Below the pieces are notes generated by a model, which did not search any database, was not told the origin of the DNA, and worked only from the letters and a program-made list of their open reading frames with translations. DNA of 36,844 bases from Candidatus Hatepunaea meridiana (lineage in GTDB: Bacteria; Electryoneota; AABM5-125-24; Hatepunaeales; Hatepunaeaceae), in assembly GCA_030765125.1 (NCBI GenBank), contig JAVCDD010000122.1, positions 1-36,844 on the forward strand. Reading direction: 5' to 3'. Below, in pieces: positions 24,180 to 32,597 of this stretch (positions are counted from its first letter, which is position 1; each line of letters begins with the position of its first letter). Made by a program: the position numbers and the translations under genes.

Positions 24180-25820
24180 TCAATGTGGTATTACGCTTTT
24201 AACTCTATTACTTGGGTCAAATCCAATCCTGTCGGATACCTGTGATAGATTTACCAGTAACTGATCCGCTAAATCAATCATCCGGGACATCTTTTCATAA
24301 TCAATCTTATCAGGTGTATCGCGTGGACTGTGGTAATCGCTGTGAAAACCACTGAACAGGTTCACCGTCGGGATTTGCTTATCGTGAAACGATCCGGCGT
24401 CACCGAAATGGCTAAAACTATTGACAGGTTGAATATTCAGATCAAGATCAACACCACTAACGGATTTAACTAATATGTCCTTGAGTTCAGGCGAGGTTGC
24501 TGAATAATATGCTGCTGCATATTCGGGATCGGGAACAGCGTCCTTCTGATGAACATATCGCATACTTGAAAATCCACAACGACCGATCTCGTCCATATTT
24601 ACCATCGCAACGATTGATTCACGCGGTACGGGAAGATGATTCATAAACCATTGAGACCCTAACCTGCCATCCTCCTCTGCTGTGAAGGATACTGCTATTA
24701 AGCCTCTACCCGTCCGATCCCGATTGACCCAACGACGGCAGATCTCAAGAAGTCCTGCGACACCGGAAGCATTATCATCAGCGCCGGGGTAATAACTCTC
24801 AATAGCGGATTCAACGTTGTCTTTTGATTCTAATACTATTCCAAGGTGGTCATAGTGAGCGCCGATGATGACATACTCAGGTATTGCGCCGTCTAATTTA
24901 GCAACTACGTTATAACCGTGAGTGTTAACGTAATTCTTATAAGTTACACGTAATGAAGCCCTCAATCCACCAAATTGAGCTGCTGATTCAATATATTGCT
25001 CAATATTTTCGATATAATTGTAAGTCGTAATCGAATGCAGGAGCTTTGAATCGTAAAAATAGACAGTCGGGAAGTCAGGTGCTGATCCGGGCAGATCAAT
25101 CAAAGGGTTGCCAGCGGTATTGATTTTCTCTATTAGTTTTGAAGAAAAGCCCGTTTTTTCTCTCGCCTTGCTATCTGAAACATATTCCTGCTTAGTATCC
25201 AGTACGATCAGCATTCGAGCTCCAGCACGCTCTGCCGCGGCAACTTTAAATGGAATTAGTGCGCGATGTCCTGCTTTACCCGGTGGCAGGTCGCTGCCGG
25301 GCAAGACCATTGCTGCTTTACCAGCGGCGCCAGTAAAGTCGTTCCTTCCTGATGCTTTATCCACAATGCCGTATCCGCACCAGGCAACTTTAAAAGTTGT
25401 ATCTAAGGGTGCAATCCGTCTGGGGAAAATATAGAAGTTGTTACCCCAACAAAACGTAGCTTCCCAATCACTACCAACCTCATTCAAATTAGGTCCGAAA
25501 AAGGTTAACTGAATTGGTTCAGGATAATCGTTTGACCAAACGGTATTCAGTTTGGCTTGTACAAACGGAACTTGTTGAATGTAACCTGTATCAGCCATTG
25601 CTGGTTGAAGCCCTGATTTATCAAACCTATCAGCAACCCAGAGCGCCACTTTATCCCCATAAACACCCGGAACATCCCTCCCCGCAAGTTCTGGGCTGCA
25701 AAGATAATTTATATCCGATTTCAGTTGATCTACAATATCATCTGCGTAAGTTAGATTTGGACATAAACAGATAATTACGAAGATGATATATAGTAGATTT
25801 TTTTTAAAGTTCTTTTTCAT
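24180..25820 (-). CDS. M28-family zinc aminopeptidase with PA-type insert
   Basis: 546 residues from ATG 25820; a longer reading to 25874 only translates intergenic repeat. The signal peptide ends near residue 26 (NLTYA). The zinc site is complete: GAHYDHLG (His), PGADDNASGVAG (bridging Asp), FTAEEDGRLGSQ (catalytic Glu and ligand), MVNMDEIG (Asp) and FSGFHSDYHSPRDT (His). An insertion with AERAGARMLIVLD in the N-terminal part is a PA-like domain. It should be an exported di-zinc exopeptidase that trims peptides in the periplasm or outside; substrate unknown. It is about 110 bp downstream of the ABC ATPase on the same strand, with a repeat-rich gap. Confidence 0.93.
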   Translation of the reverse strand: MKKNFKKNLLYIIFVIICLCPNLTYADDIVDQLKSDINYLCSPELAGRDVPGVYGDKVALWVADRFDKSGLQPAMADTGYIQQVPFVQAKLNTVWSNDYPEPIQLTFFGPNLNEVGSDWEATFCWGNNFYIFPRRIAPLDTTFKVAWCGYGIVDKASGRNDFTGAAGKAAMVLPGSDLPPGKAGHRALIPFKVAAAERAGARMLIVLDTKQEYVSDSKAREKTGFSSKLIEKINTAGNPLIDLPGSAPDFPTVYFYDSKLLHSITTYNYIENIEQYIESAAQFGGLRASLRVTYKNYVNTHGYNVVAKLDGAIPEYVIIGAHYDHLGIVLESKDNVESAIESYYPGADDNASGVAGLLEICRRWVNRDRTGRGLIAVSFTAEEDGRLGSQWFMNHLPVPRESIVAMVNMDEIGRCGFSSMRYVHQKDAVPDPEYAAAYYSATSPELKDILVKSVSGVDLDLNIQPVNSFSHFGDAGSFHDKQIPTVNLFSGFHSDYHSPRDTPDKIDYEKMSRMIDLADQLLVNLSQVSDRIGFDPSNRVKSVIPH

Positions 25821-25931
25821 CAAAGTTTGCCAGTTACAAGTTACAAGTGCCAAGTCATCACAACACCCCGACACAACGACACTTCAACACTACGACACTA
25901 CTCTTCCTCTGCGCCCACTGCGGTAAAATTA

Positions 25932-26681
25932 TCAAGCCGTTTCACCGACAGCTCGCAGGAAAACGGTTTCAAGCTCTCTCGCGTCAAAACGGTCAAAGAG
26001 TTCTTCAACCGTTCCGATAGCAGTTATTATACCATCGTGGATGATACCGATACGGTCACATATCCTTTCAGCTTCTCCCATAATATGAGTCGATAGAATG
26101 ACACATTTGCCTTTGTCGCGTGCGTTGCGGATGGAGGATACGATATTTCGCGACGCTAATACGTCAAGTCCGGTTGTAGGTTCATCGAGTATCAGCACCG
26201 GCGGGTCGTGGATGATAGTGCGAGAAATGGAAACCTTCTGTTTCTGACCGGAAGAGAGCTTGCCGCAGCGACGATTGAAAAACTCCGACATATCGAGCAT
26301 TTCGCAAAGTTCATCTAACCTTTGTTTAATAACATCATCGGTCATTTTATAGAGCTTCCCGAAGTAAACGATCATCTCACGCGCTGTCAACCGATGATAA
26401 AGACCGGTATCGTTGCTGAGAAAACCGAGCGACCGGCGGGCTTCGTCCGGATCTGTAACCACGTCGTAACCGGCGATTGTAGCTGTGCCATCTGTGGGCT
26501 TCAGGATGGTTGCGAGCATCCTCAGCGCAGTGGTTTTACCAGCGCCATTCGGACCAAGCAGCCCGAATATCTCCCCTGAGTGTGCTTCGAAAGAGATACC
26601 CTTAACCGCTTCAACCTTCCCACGTTTGCGGTCTTTGAAATGTTTCTTTAGGTTTAATACTTGAACAAGAACTTGTTCCAT
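25932..26681 (-). CDS. ABC transporter ATP-binding protein (NatA/CcmA type)
   Basis: 249 residues. Walker A GPNGAGKT at 43-50, Q-loop region near 88 (GFLSNDTGLY; the usual Gln is not obvious), signature LSSGQ at 142-146, Walker B VLILDEP at 162-168 and switch His199 in LSTHIM. Resembles the ATPases of ABC-2 exporters such as NatAB. No ABC-2 permease lies next to it in this window (an M28 peptidase follows, a GWxTD gene precedes), so its membrane partner is missing or encoded elsewhere. Confidence 0.93.
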   Translation of the reverse strand: MEQVLVQVLNLKKHFKDRKRGKVEAVKGISFEAHSGEIFGLLGPNGAGKTTALRMLATILKPTDGTATIAGYDVVTDPDEARRSLGFLSNDTGLYHRLTAREMIVYFGKLYKMTDDVIKQRLDELCEMLDMSEFFNRRCGKLSSGQKQKVSISRTIIHDPPVLILDEPTTGLDVLASRNIVSSIRNARDKGKCVILSTHIMGEAERICDRIGIIHDGIITAIGTVEELFDRFDARELETVFLRAVGETA

Positions 26682-26708
26682 AAATAACTCAATTAATTAT
26701 AAATGAAT

Positions 26709-27010
26709 AATTGTTTGATTGTTTGATTGTCTTGATTGTTTTGATATCAATTTATGGATTTGATAATACAATAATAGGTTATGCCTTTAGCTCAGCAATG
26801 TATAAAATTAATAACACCTGAGTAGCGAAGCTTGCTGCGCGTCCACTTAATAATACCGGAGTAGAAAAGCTTTCTGCGTTCTCGTACGGTGGCGCATGCG
26901 TATCTGCCTGCGCGCGCGCAGCAAGCTTCGCTACTCCGGCTGAGCTAAAGGCATAACCGATACAATAATATAGCAATATAACAATTTAACAATACAACAA
27001 TCAAACAATT
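26709..27010. repeat. 302-bp nested inverted-repeat element
   Basis: Three nested perfect arm pairs: AATTGTTTGATTGT (26709-26722 with 26997-27010), GGTTATGCCTTTAGCTCAGC (26777-26796 with 26939-26958) and AGTAGCGAAGCTTGCTGCGC (26821-26841 with 26915-26935). The centre holds a further diverged unit, GAGTAGAAAAGCTTTCTGCG (about 26863). It abuts the stop codon of the GWxTD gene. No transposase or other gene is present in this 329-bp gap. Confidence 0.9.
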
Positions 27011-28426
27011 TTATCTTCTCGGATTTGAACCGCTTCGCGCGACGTAGAAATCATACCAGTTGGGAAAACGTGTTTCTCCTTGCTTGGTTGAGTGCACTTG
27101 AATATACTCACCTTGACCGTTGCGGTCAACAAAAACATAGATAACTCCACCCTCGATGTTATCATAAATCCATATTTCGTAAGGTTTAGTATTTATTTCG
27201 AGAGTGTGCACTTCACGGTCATCCGGTTCACCGTGCAGAATAAAGATTCGTCCTCTGTCGGTTTTGTGACCTGTCATACGCGAGTTATCCCAAAGTCGGT
27301 CTGCTTCTCTTATTCGCTCTCTGAATTCCAGCCTGACAGGCACTTCCGGTGAAGCAGGATCATCATCGAGCCGTCTCCAAAATTCTCTTAGGAAGAGTGC
27401 CTTCTCACCAATAGCCATCTTCTTGATAAGCTTAATCTGTTTCTTTTCAAGAAGGAATCTTATCTCATCTAATTCGATCTCAACTTCCAAACTGTCGAAG
27501 GGGATGTCGTGATGTTGTGATTTGGAATCATAAATGATGAAAGATTTATTCTGAGTTGTCGTATCGCCGCTATTATTTTGCAACTGTATAACAAATGTGT
27601 AAAAACCGTTAGTCAGCCCTTCCAATGATACGCTGTCAACATCGGCAAATGAATTCGTTTCGTTGGAAAATGAGGTTGCCGGTAATGTTACTATTGTATC
27701 TTGAGAATTATTAAGAATAAAACGGTTGGCAGTGAACTCCAATACTCCGCCAGTTGTGTCCGGTGTCACTTTAGTTGTGTCGGTTATCTCTTTGGTTGTG
27801 CCAGGTGTTAACACCTGACACAACGCGACAGGAGGATATATCTCAATATAGTAAAAGAAAAACGGACGATCTTGACCGAAAGTAAGATTAGGAGTCGGAA
27901 CGAGCGCAAAACCATCTCGATCATACTTCTCAATAATACCCGGTGGAAGCAGATGATTAGCAAGTTCGATGTCAGACGTGGTCAGCTCATCCTTTGGAAA
28001 AGATGATATTTCAACGTTCAGGGAATCCTTCCATATATGCCCGGACTGCTTGTCAGTAGCAGTTATACTCAAATTATATTGTCCGGGGGGCAGCATATAT
28101 ATGCGTATATCGATGATCTTTTGAAGCGAATTAATGTCCTTGGGGTTCTCAGCGATGTCGTTAATTTTCCATTTATCCTGAGCAAGGATGACGCTGTCGG
28201 AATTTATATCCACATTAAAAGTAACCGTTGCCTCCCATCCATCCTCTTCTTCAGTGTGCACCAGTGCAATACGCGGGATTTCAATGTATAATTCGAGATA
28301 CGTATGCTCATCCTCAGCTTTGAAGCGGCAGAAATCGATGTTTATGGTTGCTGCTAAACTGACACTAAAGTTGAGCAATATTAGTAATACTATTTGTGCA
28401 GTAATAGCTATATATTGTTTATTCAT
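27011..28426 (-). CDS. GWxTD-domain exported protein
   Basis: 471 residues from ATG 28426. A signal peptide (about 1-25) is followed by an N-terminal beta-rich region (about 30-300) and the C-terminal GWxTD-type domain (about 320-471), recognised by FLREFWRRLDDDPASPE, FRERIREADRLWD, GRIFILHGEPDDREVH and YEIWIYDN...VFVDRNGQGEY. The domain is typical of FCB-group and Acidobacteria genomes and its function is unknown; the hallmark GWxTD motif itself is not evident here. About residue 200-210 (YPPVALCQVLTPGTTKEI) is encoded by a 30-bp palindrome (27795-27824) and looks like an in-frame insertion. Divergent intergenic repeats separate it from smc upstream. Confidence 0.85.
   Translation of the reverse strand: MNKQYIAITAQIVLLILLNFSVSLAATINIDFCRFKAEDEHTYLELYIEIPRIALVHTEEEDGWEATVTFNVDINSDSVILAQDKWKINDIAENPKDINSLQKIIDIRIYMLPPGQYNLSITATDKQSGHIWKDSLNVEISSFPKDELTTSDIELANHLLPPGIIEKYDRDGFALVPTPNLTFGQDRPFFFYYIEIYPPVALCQVLTPGTTKEITDTTKVTPDTTGGVLEFTANRFILNNSQDTIVTLPATSFSNETNSFADVDSVSLEGLTNGFYTFVIQLQNNSGDTTTQNKSFIIYDSKSQHHDIPFDSLEVEIELDEIRFLLEKKQIKLIKKMAIGEKALFLREFWRRLDDDPASPEVPVRLEFRERIREADRLWDNSRMTGHKTDRGRIFILHGEPDDREVHTLEINTKPYEIWIYDNIEGGVIYVFVDRNGQGEYIQVHSTKQGETRFPNWYDFYVARSGSNPRR
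27795..27824 (-). repeat. 30-bp palindrome (CAGGTGTTAACACCTG family) in frame in the GWxTD gene
   Basis: Arms GTTGTGCCAGGTGTT and AACACCTGACACAAC are inverted with one mismatch; the central 16 bases are CAGGTGTTAACACCTG. The length is exactly 10 codons and the frame is kept. A further copy (32549-32576) and a damaged one (32356-32381) are intergenic. Confidence 0.88.
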
Positions 28427-28505
28427 TATTGGTCTTTTTTTTAATTAAGTAGCATTACTTTCAAGTGCGAACTCTGAACTCGCATCTTATCCTCGGCTGA
28501 TTCTA

Positions 28506-28572
28506 TCCACCGCAGAGATCGCAGAGAACACAGAGATTTATGCTTCGCGTTCTTTGCGCCCTCTGCGGTGGA
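28506..28572. repeat. TCCACCGCAGAG inverted repeat (CGCAGAG family)
   Basis: Arms 28506-28529 and 28549-28572 are inverted with three mismatches; the outer 12 bp (TCCACCGCAGAG) are perfect. Single copies of this family also lie near 15821, 16030, 21015, 22300 and 25912. It ends 4 nt before the smc stop codon. Confidence 0.85.
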
Positions 28573-28576
28573 ATAA

Positions 28577-31500
28577 TTACTTCGTCGTTTCTTCCTTTTT
28601 CCCTTCAATCTTGACCGACACCATCCTCGACGTCCCATCCTCACCCAGAGTAACTCCAAATAGATAGTCCGCAGCCTCCATCGTTCGTTTGTTGTGCGTA
28701 ACTATCATAAACTGGGTGTCAACGGAATATTGCCTGATGAGTCGGTTGAAGCGGACTATGTTGGCGTCATCGAGTGGTGCATCAACTTCATCCATGATAC
28801 AGAACGGGCTGGGTCTGACCTTATATATGCCGAATAACAGCGCTATAGCCGTCAGCGCTTTCTCGCCACCCGATAACATTGACAACGTTTGCAGTTTCTT
28901 TCCGGAAGGCGTGGCAAAAATTCGGACATCGGCTTCGAGAGGGTCACCGTCCGATAGCACAAGCTGGGCTTCGCCACCCTCGAAAAGCGTTCGGAAGACG
29001 TCCTGGAAATACCGGTTTATCCTGTCGAAAGTTTCGCGGAATACACGCCGCGCTTCGTGGTTGATGTGATCTATGGTATCTTCAATAACCTCGATGCCGT
29101 TCTCCAGATCAGCCTTTTGGTCGCCTAAGAAGCGATAACGCTCCTCAACGTCGGGAAGTTCATCCAGCGCTAACATATTCACGGGACCGATGGATTGCAA
29201 CCGGGTTTTCAGTTTTTCTGTAGTTAATTCGCTCATTCCTAATTCATTAAGTTCGTTTTCCGCTTGGAGTTGCGATGATTCGGTTACTGAATTCGGGTTT
29301 ATACCGGCATCCTCTTCCAACCGACGATCAAGTTCGCGCAGCCTCTCCCGTAGTGAAATAACCTCGACCTCAAGTCTGTTCTGCTGTTTGAGAGCATTAT
29401 TTTCACGTTCCTGGAGAATATTCAGAAGCTTGGTGATCTGATCCCGCTTCGCCTTAAGCTCCGAACGTTGAGTTGTTATATTCTCCAGACTGTCTGCAAT
29501 GCCTTGCTTTTCTCGATTCAGCAGATCAATTTGCGCTTTAATATTATCCGCCGCCTGATGGACGCGATTAAGTTCGACTTTTCTTTCAGCGAGGCGGGAA
29601 TTAAAAACTGCAAGTTCATCAATTGCAGATTGAGTTTCATTCTTGAATCGCAGAATCGCTTTTTCCATGGCTGCCATACGTTCGCTGATACGGGCGGACT
29701 CAGCAGTGGTCGCTGTAAGTTTATCTGAAAGCTCAACTCGCTTCCGCTCAATTATTAGTGACTCTTCATTTGCAGTTCGACTAAGACGGGATGCATTGTC
29801 TAACTCTGACTTAAGCTTGATTAATTGGTCATCGGATGTGTCTTGGATGGATAATTGATCACTCTCAATTTGTAACTGTTTGATTTCATCAGTCACATCA
29901 TTCAGGCGTTGTTGGCTGCGTTCCAGATCAGCTTTTAGATTGTCGATCCGTCGTGCTTTGGCTATCACGTCATCTTCAATTTCCCGTAATGATGTGCGCG
30001 CTATAGCGGATTCAGATTCAATAGCAGCGAGCTTTTGTGTAGTTGCTTCAACTGTCTCTTTTGCCTTAACAGACACGGTTTCTAAATTTACTACTTTTGT
30101 TTCTAAATCCTTCAATCCGGCAAGCCAACCGACTTGCATAGCTTCCGGATCAATTCCTCCTGCGTGGATAACACCGTCAGATTCGAATAGCTCACCCATC
30201 GGCGTCACTAATCGCAATCTTTGTTGAATTGCAAAGGGAATCAATCGTGTGAGTGTATCAAGATCGGGTGCAAGCAAAACATCAGCAAGTCTTCGACGCA
30301 GGAAATCACCGAACTCACCTTCGTTTTGAACAAGGTTTGGTCCCTGCAGACAATCCTTTGCTTCTTCTGGTAGTTTTTTACTGTCAGGCGAGGGCACCTG
30401 ACAGCACTTTGGTTCAATTGGGAAACGCAAGATCGCTTCACAATCTATCTCTATCTCCCGCGTAATATCAATGACAGTTTCCAAATCAGGTCTATCCAGA
30501 GCTTCTAACACATCTTTCAAAACAGCAGTCACAGCCACCAGATGTTCCGATCTGCATTCTATCCGGTCGGCGACGCTGAGAAGATTCTCATCCGCAACGA
30601 TCTTTCGCAATTTATCCGGCAGCGTCAGCGAATACCCCGCGCGTGAACGGTGAGCCCTCAATGCCGCCCTGGAAGCTTCCAACTCTGCTGTACACCTCGC
30701 TTTATCGGATAACGCGGCAGTATGTTCCTGCCTTGCCTTCTCTAAATTAGTTATGGTTTCACTATGGCGTTTGATTGCCGTTTCCTTATTCTTACGCGCT
30801 GTCTCTTGATGCTTGCGGGTGTTTGTTAAGTCGGTTTTAATGTTCTCAATTGTTTCGTTAAGTCTATCCTGCTGTTGTCTGTATTTATCCAGATTTTCAA
30901 TTAGCCTGCGCTTTTCGTTTTCTATGTGCTTTAATTGTTCGGTATACGACGATAGCTTACGTCCAGCTTCATCCTCTTTTCTGCGATGGTCAGCAAGCTT
31001 ACGGCGGGTTGTTTCAAGGTCGGTATTTATTTTACTTACAAGCTCGCGAAATCTTTTCAACTCTGATTGTATTTGCCGGTAATGGTTTTTTATATCTTTA
31101 CTTTCGCTTAGTGCACTCTTAGTCTGAGTGTCGGTAGTTTTTATCTTTTCTTCAAGTTGATTTTGCGTCTGGTCGGCTTTTGAGGTCTCATCTTCGAGGA
31201 ACTGTTGACGCTGCCTGATTAGAGCATAATCCCTGTCGAGTTCGGCTTCACGGCGTTCAAAACGTTTCATTGAATCCTGGGTGCGGCGGTATTTATCAAT
31301 TACAGCAATTTCCTGTCCTTCTAAAGATAGCAGATCCGATGTTGCCTGCGCGGATTCGCTTTCAGCTTCCAATTGTTCGGTTTGCAGTTCTGATAGTTGT
31401 TCTTCCAGCGGTTTCCGTTTTACGATAAGGTCTAATCGTTCGTTGGACAGGTCGGCGATAAGTCTCAGTTGAAGCGCTTTCGTCAGAGTTTGATACCGGC

Positions 31501-32137
31501 GGGCGCGGGATGCCTGCCTTTTAAGGGCGCGGTAGGTTTTTTCAACTTCCTGATATATATCTTCAATGCGGGCGAGGTTATCCCTTGTGGTTTCAAGTCG
31601 TCTAGTGGCTGCTTGACGGCGAGCTTTATATTTAGCAACTCCGGCGGCTTCTTCAAAAAGCAAGCGGCGCATATCCGGCGGACCGGTGATGATTCCCTCC
31701 ACCATCGAAAGCTCGATAATCGAATAGGCAGTATTGCCAAGACCGGTGTCAACGAATAGATCCTTGATGTCGCGTAATCGAACGGGTGAGCGATTTATCA
31801 GGTATTCACTTTCTCCGGATCGGAAAAGGCGTCGGGTAATGGCGATTTCCGTATAGGGTGACGGCAGAATACCCTTATCATTTTCTATGGTGAGCGTAAC
31901 TTCGGACATACCGAGCGGTCGCCGACTTGGCGTTCCATTGAAGATGACTGACTCCATCCGTTCAGCGCGGAGCACCCCCGAGCGCTGTTCCCCCAACACC
32001 CAGCGGAAGGCGTCAACGATATTGGTCTTGCCACAGCCGTTAGGACCAACAATCGACATAACACCGGATCGGAAATTTAGTAATGTTTTTGAGGCAAACG
32101 ACTTAAAGCCGATCATCTCAAGCTTGGTGATAAACAA
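28577..32137 (-). CDS. smc: Chromosome segregation protein SMC
   Basis: 1186 residues, a full-length SMC. It starts at TTG 32137 (frame MFITKLEMIGFKSFASKT; family members start the same way), although the Shine-Dalgarno is weak and ATG 32116 is an alternative. Walker A GPNGCGKT is at 31-38; long coiled coils flank a hinge (about 510-690); the C-terminal head has LSGGEKALTAIALLFGIY and Walker B FCIMDEVDAPLDD followed by VTHNKRTME. SMC is the ATPase of the condensin-like complex that compacts and separates chromosomes; scpA/scpB are not in this window. In the hinge, residues about 578-586 (CCQVPSPDS) derive from a palindrome at 30381-30404. It is divergent from the DnaQ-DinG gene. Confidence 0.97.
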   Translation of the reverse strand: MFITKLEMIGFKSFASKTLLNFRSGVMSIVGPNGCGKTNIVDAFRWVLGEQRSGVLRAERMESVIFNGTPSRRPLGMSEVTLTIENDKGILPSPYTEIAITRRLFRSGESEYLINRSPVRLRDIKDLFVDTGLGNTAYSIIELSMVEGIITGPPDMRRLLFEEAAGVAKYKARRQAATRRLETTRDNLARIEDIYQEVEKTYRALKRQASRARRYQTLTKALQLRLIADLSNERLDLIVKRKPLEEQLSELQTEQLEAESESAQATSDLLSLEGQEIAVIDKYRRTQDSMKRFERREAELDRDYALIRQRQQFLEDETSKADQTQNQLEEKIKTTDTQTKSALSESKDIKNHYRQIQSELKRFRELVSKINTDLETTRRKLADHRRKEDEAGRKLSSYTEQLKHIENEKRRLIENLDKYRQQQDRLNETIENIKTDLTNTRKHQETARKNKETAIKRHSETITNLEKARQEHTAALSDKARCTAELEASRAALRAHRSRAGYSLTLPDKLRKIVADENLLSVADRIECRSEHLVAVTAVLKDVLEALDRPDLETVIDITREIEIDCEAILRFPIEPKCCQVPSPDSKKLPEEAKDCLQGPNLVQNEGEFGDFLRRRLADVLLAPDLDTLTRLIPFAIQQRLRLVTPMGELFESDGVIHAGGIDPEAMQVGWLAGLKDLETKVVNLETVSVKAKETVEATTQKLAAIESESAIARTSLREIEDDVIAKARRIDNLKADLERSQQRLNDVTDEIKQLQIESDQLSIQDTSDDQLIKLKSELDNASRLSRTANEESLIIERKRVELSDKLTATTAESARISERMAAMEKAILRFKNETQSAIDELAVFNSRLAERKVELNRVHQAADNIKAQIDLLNREKQGIADSLENITTQRSELKAKRDQITKLLNILQERENNALKQQNRLEVEVISLRERLRELDRRLEEDAGINPNSVTESSQLQAENELNELGMSELTTEKLKTRLQSIGPVNMLALDELPDVEERYRFLGDQKADLENGIEVIEDTIDHINHEARRVFRETFDRINRYFQDVFRTLFEGGEAQLVLSDGDPLEADVRIFATPSGKKLQTLSMLSGGEKALTAIALLFGIYKVRPSPFCIMDEVDAPLDDANIVRFNRLIRQYSVDTQFMIVTHNKRTMEAADYLFGVTLGEDGTSRMVSVKIEGKKEETTK
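30381..30404 (-). repeat. 24-bp palindrome in frame in the SMC hinge
   Basis: Perfect 8-bp arms, CTGTCAGG (30381-30388) and CCTGACAG (30397-30404), with an 8-nt loop. The arms match those of the CAGGTGTTAACACCTGAC family. The 8 codons give CQVPSPDS in an acidic, Pro-rich stretch of the hinge. Confidence 0.75.
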
Positions 32138-32597
32138 TTTTCAGATTTATAAGTTTATAAGTATCAAGTGTCAAGTAACAAGTGTGAAAGTGCGAAAGAA
32201 ATTACAACATTACAACATCAAGTAATTGACAATCAATTATATTTAATATACCATTAAACAGGTGTAAATTCAATGTTCATTTCGATTTTATGTAATCAAG
32301 TAGACTATTAAAACACAAGTTGAAATAACTTAACATTCACCACATAAGATGCAGAGTTGTGTCAATATTAACACCTGACACCCTATCCAAGTGCGAAAGT
32401 GTGAAAGTACAAAAGAAATCACAACATTACAATACTGCAATATTAAATCAGCAATTTTCTCTCTCGCTTTCACACTTTCACACTTTCACACTTTCACACT
32501 CCTTCTTTCTTTTTTATCTTATTCTAATATATTACCAATCATTAAAAATTGCATCAGGTGTTAACACCTGACGCAAGGCAAAACGAACAACATAAAA
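32138..32597. other. 460-bp divergent intergenic region full of short repeats
   Basis: It contains AGTGTGAAAGTGCGAAAG at 32181-32198 and a similar copy at 32390-32407, and, inverted to these, a tandem run of four CTTTCACA units (32467-32498). A damaged CAGGTGTTAACACCTG palindrome is at 32356-32381 and an intact one at 32549-32576, only 21 nt before the DinG start. Promoters for the two divergent genes must be here, but I cannot place a convincing one. Confidence 0.7.
32549..32576. repeat. 28-bp palindrome (CAGGTGTTAACACCTG) upstream of the dinG-like gene
   Basis: Arms TTGCATCAGGTGTT and AACACCTGACGCAA are inverted with one mismatch. The central 16 bases are identical to the copy inside the GWxTD gene, while the outer bases differ (TTGC against GTTGTG). 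Confidence 0.88.

Noticed and set aside
25821..25874. 18-residue extension of the M28 peptidase
   Set aside because: It reads through repeat-rich intergenic sequence and would displace the signal peptide.
26779..26976. Short minus-strand open frame within the nested inverted repeat
   Set aside because: It only translates the palindromic arms; no ribosome site and no recognisable protein.
32226..32260. TTGACA at about 32226 as a promoter of the DinG-like gene
   Set aside because: No TATAAT-like box lies at acceptable spacing.
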